DNA of 64,000 nt. Origin: Promicromonospora sp. MEB111. Lineage in GTDB: Bacteria; Actinomycetota; Actinomycetes; Actinomycetales; Cellulomonadaceae. Location: positions 62,001-126,000 of the forward strand of contig NZ_JARVSD010000005.1 in NCBI RefSeq assembly GCF_030209445.1, read 5' to 3'. Positions within the stretch are counted from its first letter, which is position 1, and each line of letters starts with the position of its first letter. Shown here in pieces: positions 1-8,909 of this stretch. Made by a program: the position numbers and the translations under genes. Below the pieces are notes generated by a model, which worked only from the letters and a program-made list of their open reading frames with translations, was not told the origin of the DNA and did not search any database.

Positions 1-1
1 C

Positions 2-436
2 TACGTCGAGTTCGTGTCCTGGGGCATCACCGACGGCGCGGACCCCGAGACGACGGACTTCGTGGAGTACATGATGTCCGACGCGTACGAGGACTGGCTG
101 GCCATGGCGCCTGAGGGCAAGGTGCCCGTGCGCACCGGCACGGCGGAGAGCCCCACCGAGTACACCGACGCCTGGTCCGGGCTGGAGATCGGCATCGACA
201 GCAGGGAGACGTTCTCCGACGTCTGGCCCGCCGAGGTGACCGACACCCTGGCCGCCGCCCCCGAGTCCGCGGACCGCTGGGCGCTGCCGCAGGGCCAGGG
301 CGCGATCCTGGGTCCGATCACGAGCGAGCTGCCGCTCGCCAAGGCGGCGGCCGACCTCGGGTCGGGCAGCGTCGACGCCGCCGAGGCGCAGGCGACGATG
401 CAGGAGGCCGTGGCCGAGATCGCCGGCCGCGACTGA
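2..436 (+). CDS. ABC transporter substrate-binding protein, C-terminal part (5' end outside window)
   Basis: The reading frame is open from base 2 to a TGA at 434-436, so this is the last ~144 residues of a protein that begins left of the window. The sequence resembles the C-terminal lobe of an extracytoplasmic solute-binding protein (YMMSDAYEDWLAM, then a helical acidic tail). The call rests mainly on context: it lies 19 bases before two binding-protein-dependent permease genes, the usual order for a carbohydrate or polyamine importer. It would bind substrate outside the membrane and deliver it to the permeases. The substrate cannot be read from this fragment. Confidence 0.75.
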   Translation, partial: YVEFVSWGITDGADPETTDFVEYMMSDAYEDWLAMAPEGKVPVRTGTAESPTEYTDAWSGLEIGIDSRETFSDVWPAEVTDTLAAAPESADRWALPQGQGAILGPITSELPLAKAAADLGSGSVDAAEAQATMQEAVAEIAGRD

Positions 437-455
437 CCGGGCCGGGGTAGAGACC

Positions 456-1388
456 GTGGACAGGGGTCGTGTGCGGAGGGGGCGGCGCAGGACGTCGAAG
501 CTGCGCGGCCGCGAGAGCCGCGACGGGATCACGCTCGTCGCACCCGTCGTGCTGGTGGTCGCCGCGATCATCGTGGTCCCCATCGTGTGGACGGTGGTGC
601 TCTCGTTCCAGGACGCGCGCTACGTGGACGTGGCCCGCAACGGCCTGTTCAACGAGCTCACGCTCGACAACTACGCCGACGTGCTCACGTCGCCGGCGTT
701 CTGGCAGGCGCTGGTGACCACGGTCCAGTACTCGGTGGCGACCACGGTGGGCTCCATCACCGTGGGTCTCGTGGCGGCGCTCGCGTTCCGGGACAGGTTC
801 CGGTTCCGTGCGCCGCTGCGGGCCGTGATGCTGCTCCCCTACGTGGCGCCGGTCGTGGCCACCACGTTCGTGTGGCAGGTCGCGCTGAACCCGCAGTACG
901 GCGTGGTGAACGCGTTCGGCACGCAGGTGCTCGGCTGGGAGCACCCGGTCAACTTCCTCTCGGCCGCACCCACGGCGCTCGGCACCGTCATCGTCTACGA
1001 CATCTGGCGGTACTTCCCGTTCGCGTTCCTCTTCCTGGGGGCGGCCCTGACGGGCCTCAGCAAGGAGATCGAGGAGGCAGCCGTGGTCGACGGCGCCACA
1101 CCGCTGCAGAAGTTCTGGTTCGTGGTGCTGCCGCAGCTGTTGCCCACGGTGGCCCTGCTGGTGCTGTTCCGCATGGTCATGGCCTTCAACGAGTTCGACG
1201 ACGTCTACCTGCTCACGGGCGGCGCCGCGGGCACGCAGGTGGCCTCGGTGCGGGTGTTCGAGCAGCTCACCGGGTCGAGCGACATCGGCGGCGCCAGCGC
1301 GACCGCCGCGGTGATGGCCGTGTTCCTGGGGGTCGCGCTGGCGATCTACCTGCGGCTCACGGCCCGGCAGCGGGAGGAGAACCGATGA
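456..1388 (+). CDS. ABC transporter permease, MalF-type
   Basis: Inner-membrane permease of a binding-protein-dependent importer, 310 residues from a GTG start. After a basic N-terminus, hydrophobic segments begin near residue 27. The EAA loop that contacts the ATPase is visible as EEAAVVDGATPLQKFWFVVL around residues 205-225. The stop overlaps the next start (ATGA at 1385-1388), indicating translational coupling with the second permease. Six membrane spans are expected for the family. No ATPase gene is nearby, so a shared MsiK-type ATPase elsewhere may energise the system (inference). The ribosome site is weak, so a slightly later start is possible. Confidence 0.88.
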   Translation: MDRGRVRRGRRRTSKLRGRESRDGITLVAPVVLVVAAIIVVPIVWTVVLSFQDARYVDVARNGLFNELTLDNYADVLTSPAFWQALVTTVQYSVATTVGSITVGLVAALAFRDRFRFRAPLRAVMLLPYVAPVVATTFVWQVALNPQYGVVNAFGTQVLGWEHPVNFLSAAPTALGTVIVYDIWRYFPFAFLFLGAALTGLSKEIEEAAVVDGATPLQKFWFVVLPQLLPTVALLVLFRMVMAFNEFDDVYLLTGGAAGTQVASVRVFEQLTGSSDIGGASATAAVMAVFLGVALAIYLRLTARQREENR

Positions 1389-2251
1389 GCGCCGTGTCCG
1401 TCCAGAGCAGCGTGCTGCGGGTGCTGCGCGTCGTCGTCATCGTGGCCCTCGTCGCGGCGACCGTGCTGCCGTTCGTCTACATGCTGAGCCTGAGCTTCGT
1501 GCGCATCGACGACCTGCTGCGCGACCCGTTGCGGGTGCTGCCGCAGCTCGACCGGATCACCACCGAGACCTACCGCGCCGTGCTGGCCTCCGAGGAGGAC
1601 GGCGGGTACGGGTTCGCGCGGTTCATGCGCAACTCCGCGGTCGTCGCGGTCGCGGCGTCGGCGCTGACGGTCGCGCTCGTGGTGCCGGCGTCGTACGCGC
1701 TGACGCGCCTGCGGTTCGCCGGGCGCTCGCAGGTCTCGTGGCTCTTCCTGGCCGTCTACCTGTTCCCGACCATCATCATCGCGGTGCCGGTGTTCGTCGG
1801 GTTCCAGGTGCTGGGGCTCGGGTCGTCCCTGGTGGGGCTGGTGATCGCGTACGTGGCGCTGACCGTGCCCGTCTCGGTGCACATGCTGCGCAACTACCTC
1901 GCAGGCATCCCCGAGTCGATCGACGAGGCCGCGGTGATCGACGGCGCCTCCCGGTTCCAGATCATGACCCGCATCACAGTGCCGCTCGCGATGCCGACCA
2001 TCATGTCTACGGCGCTGTACTCGTTCATGATCGCGTGGAACGAGTTCCTGTTCGCGCTGCTGTTCCTGTCCGCCAAGCAGGACCTGTGGACCGTGTCGCT
2101 CGGGCTGACCCGCCTCGCCGACGGTCAGGAGGTGTCGAAGACGGTTCTCATGGCGGGCAGCGTGCTCCTCACCGTGCCGATCGTGATTCTGTATGGAGTG
2201 GCCGAGCGTGCCCTCACCGAGGGACTGACCGCGGGGGCCGACAAGGGCTGA
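1385..2251 (+). CDS. ABC transporter permease, MalG-type
   Basis: Second permease of the importer, 288 residues, ATG start overlapping the stop of the preceding permease by four bases. The EAA loop reads DEAAVIDGASRFQIMTRITV in the second half, followed by the PLAMPTI and NEFLFALLF segments typical of MalG-like subunits. It presumably pairs with the upstream permease as a heterodimer in the cytoplasmic membrane. The gene ends 52 bases before a ROK regulator on the same strand, which suggests that regulator controls the uptake operon. Confidence 0.88.
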   Translation: MSAVSVQSSVLRVLRVVVIVALVAATVLPFVYMLSLSFVRIDDLLRDPLRVLPQLDRITTETYRAVLASEEDGGYGFARFMRNSAVVAVAASALTVALVVPASYALTRLRFAGRSQVSWLFLAVYLFPTIIIAVPVFVGFQVLGLGSSLVGLVIAYVALTVPVSVHMLRNYLAGIPESIDEAAVIDGASRFQIMTRITVPLAMPTIMSTALYSFMIAWNEFLFALLFLSAKQDLWTVSLGLTRLADGQEVSKTVLMAGSVLLTVPIVILYGVAERALTEGLTAGADKG

Positions 2252-2303
2252 TCGGCCCGGGAACGACGAGGGCCGGACGGCCCGAGAAGAACTGAGGAAC
2301 GAC

Positions 2304-3458
2304 GTGGCAGCAGGCGCGGGCGAGATCCTGCAGCTCATCCGGAGCGGACGGGCGACGACGCGTATCCAGGTCCTGGAGGCGACGGGGCTGTCCCGTGTCA
2401 CCGTGGCGCAGCGGATGGACGCCCTGGTGGCCGCGGGGATCGTCCACGCGGCGGGCGACGCGGGGGCGACGGGCGGACGGCGCTCGGAGCGGTTCGTGTT
2501 CGACCCGACGGACTCGTTGGTACTGGTGGCGGCGCTGGAGCTTGACGCGGCGGTGCTTGCGGTCGTGGACCCGCACGGGACGCTGCTGGCCCGGATGCCG
2601 CTCGTCGTGGACGTCGCGGCGGGGCCGGAGGCGGTGCTGCCGCAGCTCCTGGACGGTTTCGACGATCTGCTGGCGGACGCCGGGATCAAGCCCGCCGCCG
2701 TCGGCGGGGTCGCGTTGTCGGTTCCCGGCCCCGTCGACCCGCACGACCACCGCCTGTCCGATCCGCCGGTGATGCCGGGCTGGGGTGCGTGGCCGGTCGT
2801 CGAGACCGTGCGCGCCCGGTTCGACGTGCCGGTACACCTCGAGAACGACGCCGACGCGATGGCGTACGGCGAGTTCACCGAGCTCGGTGCGGGGGGCGAC
2901 GGCAGGCCCGAGCCGTTCGTGCTGGTCAAGGTGTCCCGGTTCCTCGGGGCGGGCCTCGTCATCGACGGGCGCACCTACCGCGGGACCGACGGCGGGGCGG
3001 GCGACATCGGGCACGTCGACGTGGGCGGCGACGCCGTCTGCCGCTGCGGCCGGCGGGGCTGCCTCGCCGCGGAGGCGGGCGGCACGGCGCTGCTGCGCCG
3101 CCTCGGCGAGGCGGGATCCGACGTCGGTTCGCTGACCGAGCTGCGCGCGCTCGCCGAGCACGGGGACGCTCTCGTGACGGCCGAGCTCGAACGCGCAGCC
3201 GCACTCGTCGGGCGCGTGCTGGCGGTCGTGGTCGGGGTGCTCAACCCCGCCGACCTCGTCGTGGCCGGCGAGCTCGCGGTGCCCACCATGATCGCGGGGA
3301 TCCGCGCGGGCGTGTACGCGGGCGCACAGCCCCGGGCGACCGCGCGCCTGCGGATCCGGGCCGCCGCGCTCGGGCCGGAGGCGGTGCTCGTCGGGCTGGC
3401 CAGGGTCGCGATCGACGACCGCTTCTCGGCCGAGGCCGTGGACGCCCGGCTGGGCTGA
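2304..3458 (+). CDS. ROK family transcriptional regulator
   Basis: 384 residues from a GTG start, with GAGGA six bases upstream. Residues ~8-60 form a winged helix-turn-helix (TRIQVLEATGLSRVTVAQRMDALVAAGIV). The rest is a ROK sugar-kinase-like domain: GGVALSVPGPVD, the ENDADAMAYGEF segment, and a zinc-site region CRCGRRGCLAAEAGG near residues 247-261. The HTH marks it as a NagC/Mlc/XylR-type regulator rather than a plain glucokinase. It follows the importer genes directly, so it probably represses or activates them in response to a sugar (inference). A candidate operator lies just downstream at 3466-3539. Confidence 0.88.
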   Translation: MAAGAGEILQLIRSGRATTRIQVLEATGLSRVTVAQRMDALVAAGIVHAAGDAGATGGRRSERFVFDPTDSLVLVAALELDAAVLAVVDPHGTLLARMPLVVDVAAGPEAVLPQLLDGFDDLLADAGIKPAAVGGVALSVPGPVDPHDHRLSDPPVMPGWGAWPVVETVRARFDVPVHLENDADAMAYGEFTELGAGGDGRPEPFVLVKVSRFLGAGLVIDGRTYRGTDGGAGDIGHVDVGGDAVCRCGRRGCLAAEAGGTALLRRLGEAGSDVGSLTELRALAEHGDALVTAELERAAALVGRVLAVVVGVLNPADLVVAGELAVPTMIAGIRAGVYAGAQPRATARLRIRAAALGPEAVLVGLARVAIDDRFSAEAVDARLG

Positions 3459-3465
3459 CTCCGGG

Positions 3466-3539
3466 TCAGTAGAACCGTTTCGCGCGAGCGGGTGATCTTC
3501 GCTCCTTTACTGAGTTGTGATCAGTAAAAGCGTTCCGCG
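3466..3539. promoter_or_regulatory. Candidate operator: direct and inverted repeats after the ROK gene
   Basis: A 19-base imperfect direct repeat is present at 3466-3484 (TCAGTAGAACCGTTTCGCG) and 3521-3539 (TCAGTAAAAGCGTTCCGCG). The second copy overlaps a perfect 8-base inverted repeat, TTTACTGA (3506-3513) and TCAGTAAA (3521-3528), with a 7-base spacer. The region is relatively AT-rich for this genome and lies between the ROK gene and the heptad-repeat gene. Binding by the ROK protein is inference. Confidence 0.5.
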
Positions 3540-3682
3540 GGGCCATACCCCCAGGTAACTTCTGCGCAGACGCCCACCACAACGGGCTTCGTGCTCGCCA
3601 ACGACGGCGAGCCCGGCGGGCAGGGGCGCCGGTCCGACAACTTCCGCGGGGCGACGAAGCCCGCAGAACGAGAGGCGAACCG

Positions 3683-6196
3683 ATGACGCAGCTTCATGCA
3701 TCACCGAAACCACGATCAGGCTTAGGTCCAACGATCTTGACCGCGCTCGGCGTCGCGCTGCTGCTCGTCGGCGCGATCGTCGTCACGGCCTTCATGCTCC
3801 TCTTCCAGGGGCAGGTCGCGGACGGCGCGAACCGGTTGGCCGACGGCGCGGGCGAGCTGAACGACGGCGTCCAGGCCGACCTGGTCTCGGGCGTCGGCGA
3901 TCTCAGCGCAGGGGCTACCGAGCTCAACAACGGTGTGCAGAACGACGTGGTACCGGGTACGGAGAAGCTCGCGGACGGAACCTCGGAGCTCGACGCCGGG
4001 GCCGCGGAGCTGCGTGCCGGTGTGATCAAGCTGCACGACGGGTCCAAGAAGATCGCCGACGGCACGGCCGAGACGGCGGAGGACGTCGCCGACCTGGCAG
4101 ACGCGTCGCTGCAGCTCACCGCTGGTTCCACGAAGCTGAACGCCGGCCTCGGGACCCTGAACACCAAGGCTCCCGAGCTGGCCGACGGCGCGGAGCGGCT
4201 CGCCGGAGGTTCCGCCCTGGTCCAGGCGGGCGTCGTGAAGGTCAGCGATGGCGTATCCCCGCTGGACGCGGGCGCGCGTCAGCTGGCCGCCGGTGCTGGG
4301 CAGGTGCAGGTCGGTGTCGCAACGGTCAGCGGGGGCGTCGGCTCGCTCGACGTAGGTGCGCGAAAGCTGGCTTCTGGATCGCTGCTGGTCAAGGCAGGGG
4401 TGGTCACGGTCAGCGACGGTGTGACCCCGCTGGATGCGGGTGCCCGTCAGCTGGCTCTCGGTTCCGGGGACCTGCAGGCCGGTGTGGTGCAGCTGAGCAA
4501 CAAGGCACCTGAGCTGGCCGACGGCGCGAACCAGCTCGCGGACGGTTCCGCCCAGGTATACGGCGGCACCGCACGGCTCAACTCGGGGCTCTCGACACTT
4601 GCTGCCAGCAGCGACGCGATCCTTGGTGGCACCAACTCGCTCCAGGCTGGCGCCAGTGCTCTCGCACAGGGTGCCGCCACCCTGGATGGTGGCGCTGACC
4701 AGATCGCTGGCGGCCTTGACCAGCTCAAGGCCAGTGCGCCGGCCCTCGTCAAGGGTGCCGGGGACACGGCGGCAGGCGCTGAGCGCGTGTCCTCAGGCGC
4801 TGGGTCGGTGGCCGAGGGCGCCGTTGCCGCAAAGAGTGGTGCGGACACGTTGGCCGCAGGAATCGGCGGCGTCGTCGCCGGGGCCGACAGTGTTGAGGGC
4901 GGCAACCGCGCCCTCCAGGAGAAGTTGACCCAACTCGCCGCCGCGACCGACGATCCGACATTGAAGGCTCAGCTTCAGGCGCTGGCCGCGTCGTCGGGCG
5001 ACCTGGCAACTGGCGCGGGGCAGGTCAGTGCCGGCGCGAAACGGGCCCACGGCGGTGCCGTCAGTCTCGCGTCCTCGCTCGGCACCTTGTCGGGAGGGGC
5101 TTCGGAGGTCTCCGACGGAGCAGCAGGAGTGGCCAAGGCATCCGCGCAGGTATCTGGCGGTGTCAACCAGGTAGCGGCAGGGCTGGACCCGCTGGCGGCC
5201 GGAGCCAACGACCTCGCAGCAGGCTCGGAGCAGCTGAAGGTCGGCAGCGCGTCGCTGAGTGCGGGTCTCGGGGAACTCGCTCCTGGGATCGAGCGGTACG
5301 TGGGCGGTGTCGGGTCGGCCTATGCGGGCAGCTCGGAGCTCGTTGAGGGCGCCCAGCGAACCGCGGTCGGCAGCGCGACGCTGGCGACCGGCGCTGGTGC
5401 GCTCAAGGACGGTCTGCCTGCGCTGCTCGATGGTGCGACCCGCGTGGCCGATGGCAATGCGACTTTGGCAGCCGGTACGGGGCAGCTGAAGAACGGCCTG
5501 CCTGCACTGCTTTCAGGTGCGACGCAGGTAGCGGGCGGCAACGTTGAGCTGGCGGCCGGCACGAGCCGGCTCAAGGGCGGCCTTCCCGCGCTCCTGTCCG
5601 GTGCCACCCGGGTCGCCGACGGCAACGCCGAGCTCGCCGCCGGTACCGGTCAGCTCAAGGGTGGCCTGCCCGCCCTGCTCTCTGGTGCCACGCAGGTAGC
5701 CGACGGCAACGCCGAGCTCGCGGGCCAGACGCCGGCCCTCGTCTCTGGGGTCGGGCAGCTGTACGACGGCTCCGGACGCCTCGTTGACGGCATCATCCAG
5801 GTGCGCGACCGCGTCGTCCCGAAGGTCGAGAAGTCGCAGAAGCTGGCCGACGGGTCGGTCAAGGTGCGCGACGGGCTGAAGGACGCCCGGGTGGGCACCC
5901 GCACACTCGTCCAGGGCACGGGTGCCCTGGACGAGGGCACCCAGACGCTGGCCGCCGGCGCGGTCACCCTGGCCGACGGCACGCAGCAGCTCGCCGACGG
6001 TTCCGCGAAGCTCGCGGCCGGTACGTCCGACGTGGCGTCCGGGACGAAACAGCTTTCCGACGGCACCGGCGAGCTCCGCACCAGAGTCGACGGTTCGCCG
6101 GCAGGCGCCCTCGGCATCGGCGTCGTCATCTTCGCGGCGCTCGGTGTGCTGGCCGCCGTCGCGGGCCTGATCCTGCTGGGTCGGCGCCGCGCCTGA
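3683..6196 (+). CDS. xxxLxxG heptad-repeat surface protein with two terminal membrane spans
   Basis: 837 residues; ATG preceded by GAGAGG. A basic N-terminus is followed by a membrane span (~residues 15-41), then about 760 residues of heptads of the type xxxLxxG (LADGAGEL, LAAGAGQV, LADGTQQL), then a second span (~809-830) and the basic end GRRRA. Such heptads are known from the middle region of YhgE/Pip proteins and related Gram-positive surface proteins, but the Pip permease part is absent. Near residues 575-685 a 28-residue unit (LPALLSGATxVADGNAEL...) recurs about four times, so recent repeat duplication is likely. Both ends are probably cytoplasmic with the repeat stalk outside. Function unknown. 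Confidence 0.8.
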   Translation: MTQLHASPKPRSGLGPTILTALGVALLLVGAIVVTAFMLLFQGQVADGANRLADGAGELNDGVQADLVSGVGDLSAGATELNNGVQNDVVPGTEKLADGTSELDAGAAELRAGVIKLHDGSKKIADGTAETAEDVADLADASLQLTAGSTKLNAGLGTLNTKAPELADGAERLAGGSALVQAGVVKVSDGVSPLDAGARQLAAGAGQVQVGVATVSGGVGSLDVGARKLASGSLLVKAGVVTVSDGVTPLDAGARQLALGSGDLQAGVVQLSNKAPELADGANQLADGSAQVYGGTARLNSGLSTLAASSDAILGGTNSLQAGASALAQGAATLDGGADQIAGGLDQLKASAPALVKGAGDTAAGAERVSSGAGSVAEGAVAAKSGADTLAAGIGGVVAGADSVEGGNRALQEKLTQLAAATDDPTLKAQLQALAASSGDLATGAGQVSAGAKRAHGGAVSLASSLGTLSGGASEVSDGAAGVAKASAQVSGGVNQVAAGLDPLAAGANDLAAGSEQLKVGSASLSAGLGELAPGIERYVGGVGSAYAGSSELVEGAQRTAVGSATLATGAGALKDGLPALLDGATRVADGNATLAAGTGQLKNGLPALLSGATQVAGGNVELAAGTSRLKGGLPALLSGATRVADGNAELAAGTGQLKGGLPALLSGATQVADGNAELAGQTPALVSGVGQLYDGSGRLVDGIIQVRDRVVPKVEKSQKLADGSVKVRDGLKDARVGTRTLVQGTGALDEGTQTLAAGAVTLADGTQQLADGSAKLAAGTSDVASGTKQLSDGTGELRTRVDGSPAGALGIGVVIFAALGVLAAVAGLILLGRRRA

Positions 6197-6197
6197 C

Positions 6198-6235
6198 GTG
6201 GCCGGCGGCGGCCTGGTGGGGCCGCCGCCGGCCAC
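6198..6235. terminator. GC-rich hairpin after heptad-repeat gene
   Basis: Inverted repeat of 16 bases (6198-6213 and 6220-6235) with a 6-base loop, starting two bases after the stop codon of the heptad-repeat gene. No T-tract follows, as is common in very GC-rich actinobacteria. Confidence 0.6.
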
Positions 6236-6239
6236 CCTC

Positions 6240-6279
6240 GATCGCCGGGAACGGAGCACCTGCTCCGTTCCCGGCGATC
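6240..6279. terminator. Perfect 19-bp hairpin between convergent genes
   Basis: Arms 6240-6258 and 6261-6279 are perfect complements with only two bases between them, so a few pairs must open to form a loop. It lies between two convergent genes and probably terminates transcription from both sides. Confidence 0.6.
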
Positions 6280-6299
6280 CTCATGTCAGTGGCCGGCTG

Positions 6300-7016
6300 T
6301 CACAGGTCGGCGAGCATCTGGTCCAGGCGGTCGATCTCCGCCATCTGGTCCGCGGCGATGTTGTTCGCCAGCTCCAGCACCCGCTCCTCGCTGCCCGCTC
6401 CGGCGACGTCCTTGCACATGGCGAGCGCACCCTCGTGGTGCTTGATCATGCCCTCCAGGTACAGCCGGTCGAACTCGGCCCCGGACGCGTCCTCGATCTT
6501 CGCCATCTCGGCGTCGGTCAGCATGCCGGGCATGTCGGCGTCGTGCCCGTGCTCCGGCGCTCGCGGACCCGAGCCGTCACCGCCCTCCGCGGTCACGGGC
6601 ACGGGGTAGTCGTTCTCCTCCAGCCAGCCGGACATGAGGTCGATCTCGCTGGCCTGCACGACGTCGATCCGGCTCGCGAACGTCTTGAGCTGCTCGGACT
6701 CGGCACGCTCCGGCGCGAGCACCGACATCTCGATCGCCTGCCCGTGGTGCCAGATCATGTCGGTCAGGAACTCGGCGTCCGCCTTCGAGAAGGGCGCCTC
6801 CGCGTTCGGCGCTCCCTCGTAGTCCTCGGGCGCGATGGTCTGCGCGGGCTCCCCGGGCTTGCCCGGCTGCACGACCACCGAGCTCGGCGTCGAGACCGCC
6901 TCCGGCTCCTCGTCCGGGCCGCAGGCCGACAGCACGAGGGTCGGCGCGAGCACGGCCAGGCCGATCACTGCCGTCCGGGCGCGGGCTCGTCGTCCGGCAC
7001 CTGTCAGCGTCTTCAC
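6300..7016 (-). CDS. DUF305 domain lipoprotein
   Basis: 238 residues if started at the GTG at 7016, which has GAGAGG at a good distance. An in-frame ATG at 7052 would add twelve residues. A basic n-region, hydrophobic stretch and lipobox LSAC indicate a lipoprotein anchored outside the membrane. The DUF305 ferritin-like region carries the two family signatures, MIWHHGQAIEMS and MIKHHEGALAM, with paired histidines. DUF305 proteins are often found near metal or redox genes, but their biochemical role is poorly defined. It is divergent from the LVIVD-repeat gene, and a second DUF305 protein follows that gene. Confidence 0.87.
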   Translation of the reverse strand: MKTLTGAGRRARARTAVIGLAVLAPTLVLSACGPDEEPEAVSTPSSVVVQPGKPGEPAQTIAPEDYEGAPNAEAPFSKADAEFLTDMIWHHGQAIEMSVLAPERAESEQLKTFASRIDVVQASEIDLMSGWLEENDYPVPVTAEGGDGSGPRAPEHGHDADMPGMLTDAEMAKIEDASGAEFDRLYLEGMIKHHEGALAMCKDVAGAGSEERVLELANNIAADQMAEIDRLDQMLADL

Positions 7017-7276
7017 GGGCGATCCTCTCGTACGGGCTGAAGTCCGCGTCATCGAGCGGTCATCGGCTCCCCTGCTCCGGGTCGCGACAAACCATGGACG
7101 ACGCTGACGCCGGAATCTATCAAGGTGCTGTGACGTGGGAACACCATCGCCGGATGTCGCTTCCGCAGCACTAGGTGACGGTTTGTCACCACCATGTTAA
7201 AGATCCCGAAACTCCTGGTTCTGAGAGGTCCCTGTGAGCAACACTGCCCTCAACCGACCTAGGAGGTGTGACGCCC
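7017..7276. other. Divergent intergenic region, DUF305 / LVIVD genes
   Basis: This 260-base gap holds the promoters of two divergent exported-protein genes. The clearest element is a strong ribosome site AGGAGG at 7261-7266. It sits one base before one GTG and ten bases before a second (7277), which favours the second as start. The region contains several short AT-richer stretches, but I could not assign a -35/-10 pair. Confidence 0.4.
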
Positions 7277-8680
7277 GTGCGTCGTCCAACCTTTACCCGA
7301 CCTCGTGTGCGGGGCGCCGCCGGCGCCGCCCTGGCAGCGATGATCGCGGCTACGGCCTTCGCGGCGCCTGTTGCCGCGGACGTCGCAGCTCCGGACGTAC
7401 CCCCGGGCGAGTCCGCGTCCGAGAACATGACCCACCTGAGCAACCAGCCCAAGAACGGCGCCCTCCAGGGCACCGGCTCGGACATCGCGTTCCAGGGCAA
7501 GTACGCGTTCGCCGGCAACTACGACGGCTTCACCGTGTACGACCTCTCCGACAAGGAGAACCCGGAGCAGGTCGTGCAGGTCTACTGCCCGGGCTCGCAG
7601 AACGACATCTCGGTCTACAAGGACATCCTGGTGCTGTCCACGGACTCGTCGCGCAGCGACGACTCGTGTGCCTCGACGTCGCTCCCCGCCACCGAGAAGG
7701 CGGCCTGGGAGGGCATCAAGATCTGGGACATCTCGAACCCGCTCGCCCCGGAGTACATCAAGTCGGTCGAGACCGAGTGCGGTTCGCACACGCACTCGCT
7801 TGCGCCGTCCAAGAACGGCAAGGACCTCTACGCCTACGTGTCGTCCTACTCGCCCAACGCGACGTTCCCGGACTGCCAGCCGCCGCACGACTTCATCTCG
7901 ATCGTGAAGATCCCGGTGAAGCACCCGACGGCCGCGACGCTCGTCTCCACGCCCGTGCTGTTCCCGGACGGCGGCTACGAGGGTGACCCCAGCCGCAGCG
8001 CCTCCACCACGAGCGGCTGCCACGACATCACCACCTACGCCAAGTACGACCTGGCCGCCGGTGCGTGCATGGGTGACGGCATCCTGCTGGACATCAAGGA
8101 CCGTGAGCGTCCCCGCGTGATCAGCCAGGTGCGCGACACGGAGAACTTCGCGTTCTGGCACTCGGCCACGTTCAACAACGACGCGACCAAGGTCGTCTTC
8201 ACCGACGAGCTCGGCGGTGGCGGTCTCGCCACCTGCACCGGCGCCTACGCGCCGGAGCTGGGCGCCAACGGCATCTACGACATCGAGCGCGGGCGCCACG
8301 GCAAGAAGGAGCTCGAGTTCGCGTCGTACTACAAGATCCCCCGGATCAACACCGCCAACGAGAACTGTGTGGCGCACAACGGCTCACTGATCCCGGTCAA
8401 GGGCAAGGACATCATGGTCCAGTCCTGGTACCAGGGTGGCGTCTCGGTGTACGACTTCACGGACTCGGACAACCCGCGTGAGCTCGCCTGGTTCGACCGC
8501 GGCGAGGGCGTGAGCAGCGGCGGTACGTGGTCCACGTACTACTACAACGGCTACGCGTACTCGAACGACCTCGGCATCGGTTTCGACACGTTCGACATCG
8601 ACGACTCGATCGACGGCAGGGCCGAGCGGGTCAAGCAGAAGTCGCTCAACCCGCAGATGCAGGAGCCGTTCGGGCACTGA
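7277..8680 (+). CDS. Secreted LVIVD-repeat beta-propeller-like protein
   Basis: 467 residues from the GTG at 7277, ten bases after AGGAGG. A twin-arginine-poor Sec-type signal peptide (RRPTFTRPRVRGAAGAALAAM to VAAD) is followed by a mature domain with repeated aromatic/Asp strands such as FDGFTVYDLSDKENPEQV-like and GGVSVYDFTDSDNP. These are typical of LVIVD repeats, which form propeller blades. Several cysteines occur (VYCPG, DDSCAST, ETECGSH, SGCHD), suggesting disulfides outside the cell. No enzymatic motif is evident. Two DUF305 genes flank it, one divergent and one downstream, suggesting a common extracytoplasmic role (inference). Confidence 0.83.
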   Translation: MRRPTFTRPRVRGAAGAALAAMIAATAFAAPVAADVAAPDVPPGESASENMTHLSNQPKNGALQGTGSDIAFQGKYAFAGNYDGFTVYDLSDKENPEQVVQVYCPGSQNDISVYKDILVLSTDSSRSDDSCASTSLPATEKAAWEGIKIWDISNPLAPEYIKSVETECGSHTHSLAPSKNGKDLYAYVSSYSPNATFPDCQPPHDFISIVKIPVKHPTAATLVSTPVLFPDGGYEGDPSRSASTTSGCHDITTYAKYDLAAGACMGDGILLDIKDRERPRVISQVRDTENFAFWHSATFNNDATKVVFTDELGGGGLATCTGAYAPELGANGIYDIERGRHGKKELEFASYYKIPRINTANENCVAHNGSLIPVKGKDIMVQSWYQGGVSVYDFTDSDNPRELAWFDRGEGVSSGGTWSTYYYNGYAYSNDLGIGFDTFDIDDSIDGRAERVKQKSLNPQMQEPFGH

Positions 8681-8711
8681 CCCGTTCCGAGCGTCCTACG
8701 ACGTCTGACAC

Positions 8712-8749
8712 CCGAGGCCCATCGGCAGTCCGCTGCCGGTGGGCCTCGG
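8712..8749. terminator. Hairpin terminator after LVIVD gene
   Basis: Arms 8712-8728 and 8733-8749 are 17 bases long, with one G-T wobble and a 4-base loop. It begins about 30 bases after the stop codon. Confidence 0.65.
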
Positions 8750-8754
8750 CATCT

Positions 8755-8818
8755 TCTTCGAGGCCGGGGTTGCTTCGCTTTGAGCGGCCGCAAAGCGGAG
8801 AAACCCCGGCCTCGAAGA
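8755..8818. terminator. Second long hairpin, possibly composite
   Basis: Perfect 17-base outer arms at 8755-8771 and 8802-8818 enclose an inner, nearly complementary 9-base pair (CTTCGCTTT / AAAGCGGAG). It directly follows another hairpin, so the LVIVD gene ends in two tandem structures before the next gene. Confidence 0.55.
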
Positions 8819-8909
8819 GGAGTACCTGGTCACCCCATTGCGTTGAGCACACCGCATCAGGGTTTTCCGTGATGGCGCGGACGGTGCTTTGTGTGGGAAC
8901 CTCCCGGAC

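Noticed and set aside
2304-3458. Glucokinase
   Set aside because: The N-terminal helix-turn-helix and the regulator context fit a ROK regulator better than a kinase.
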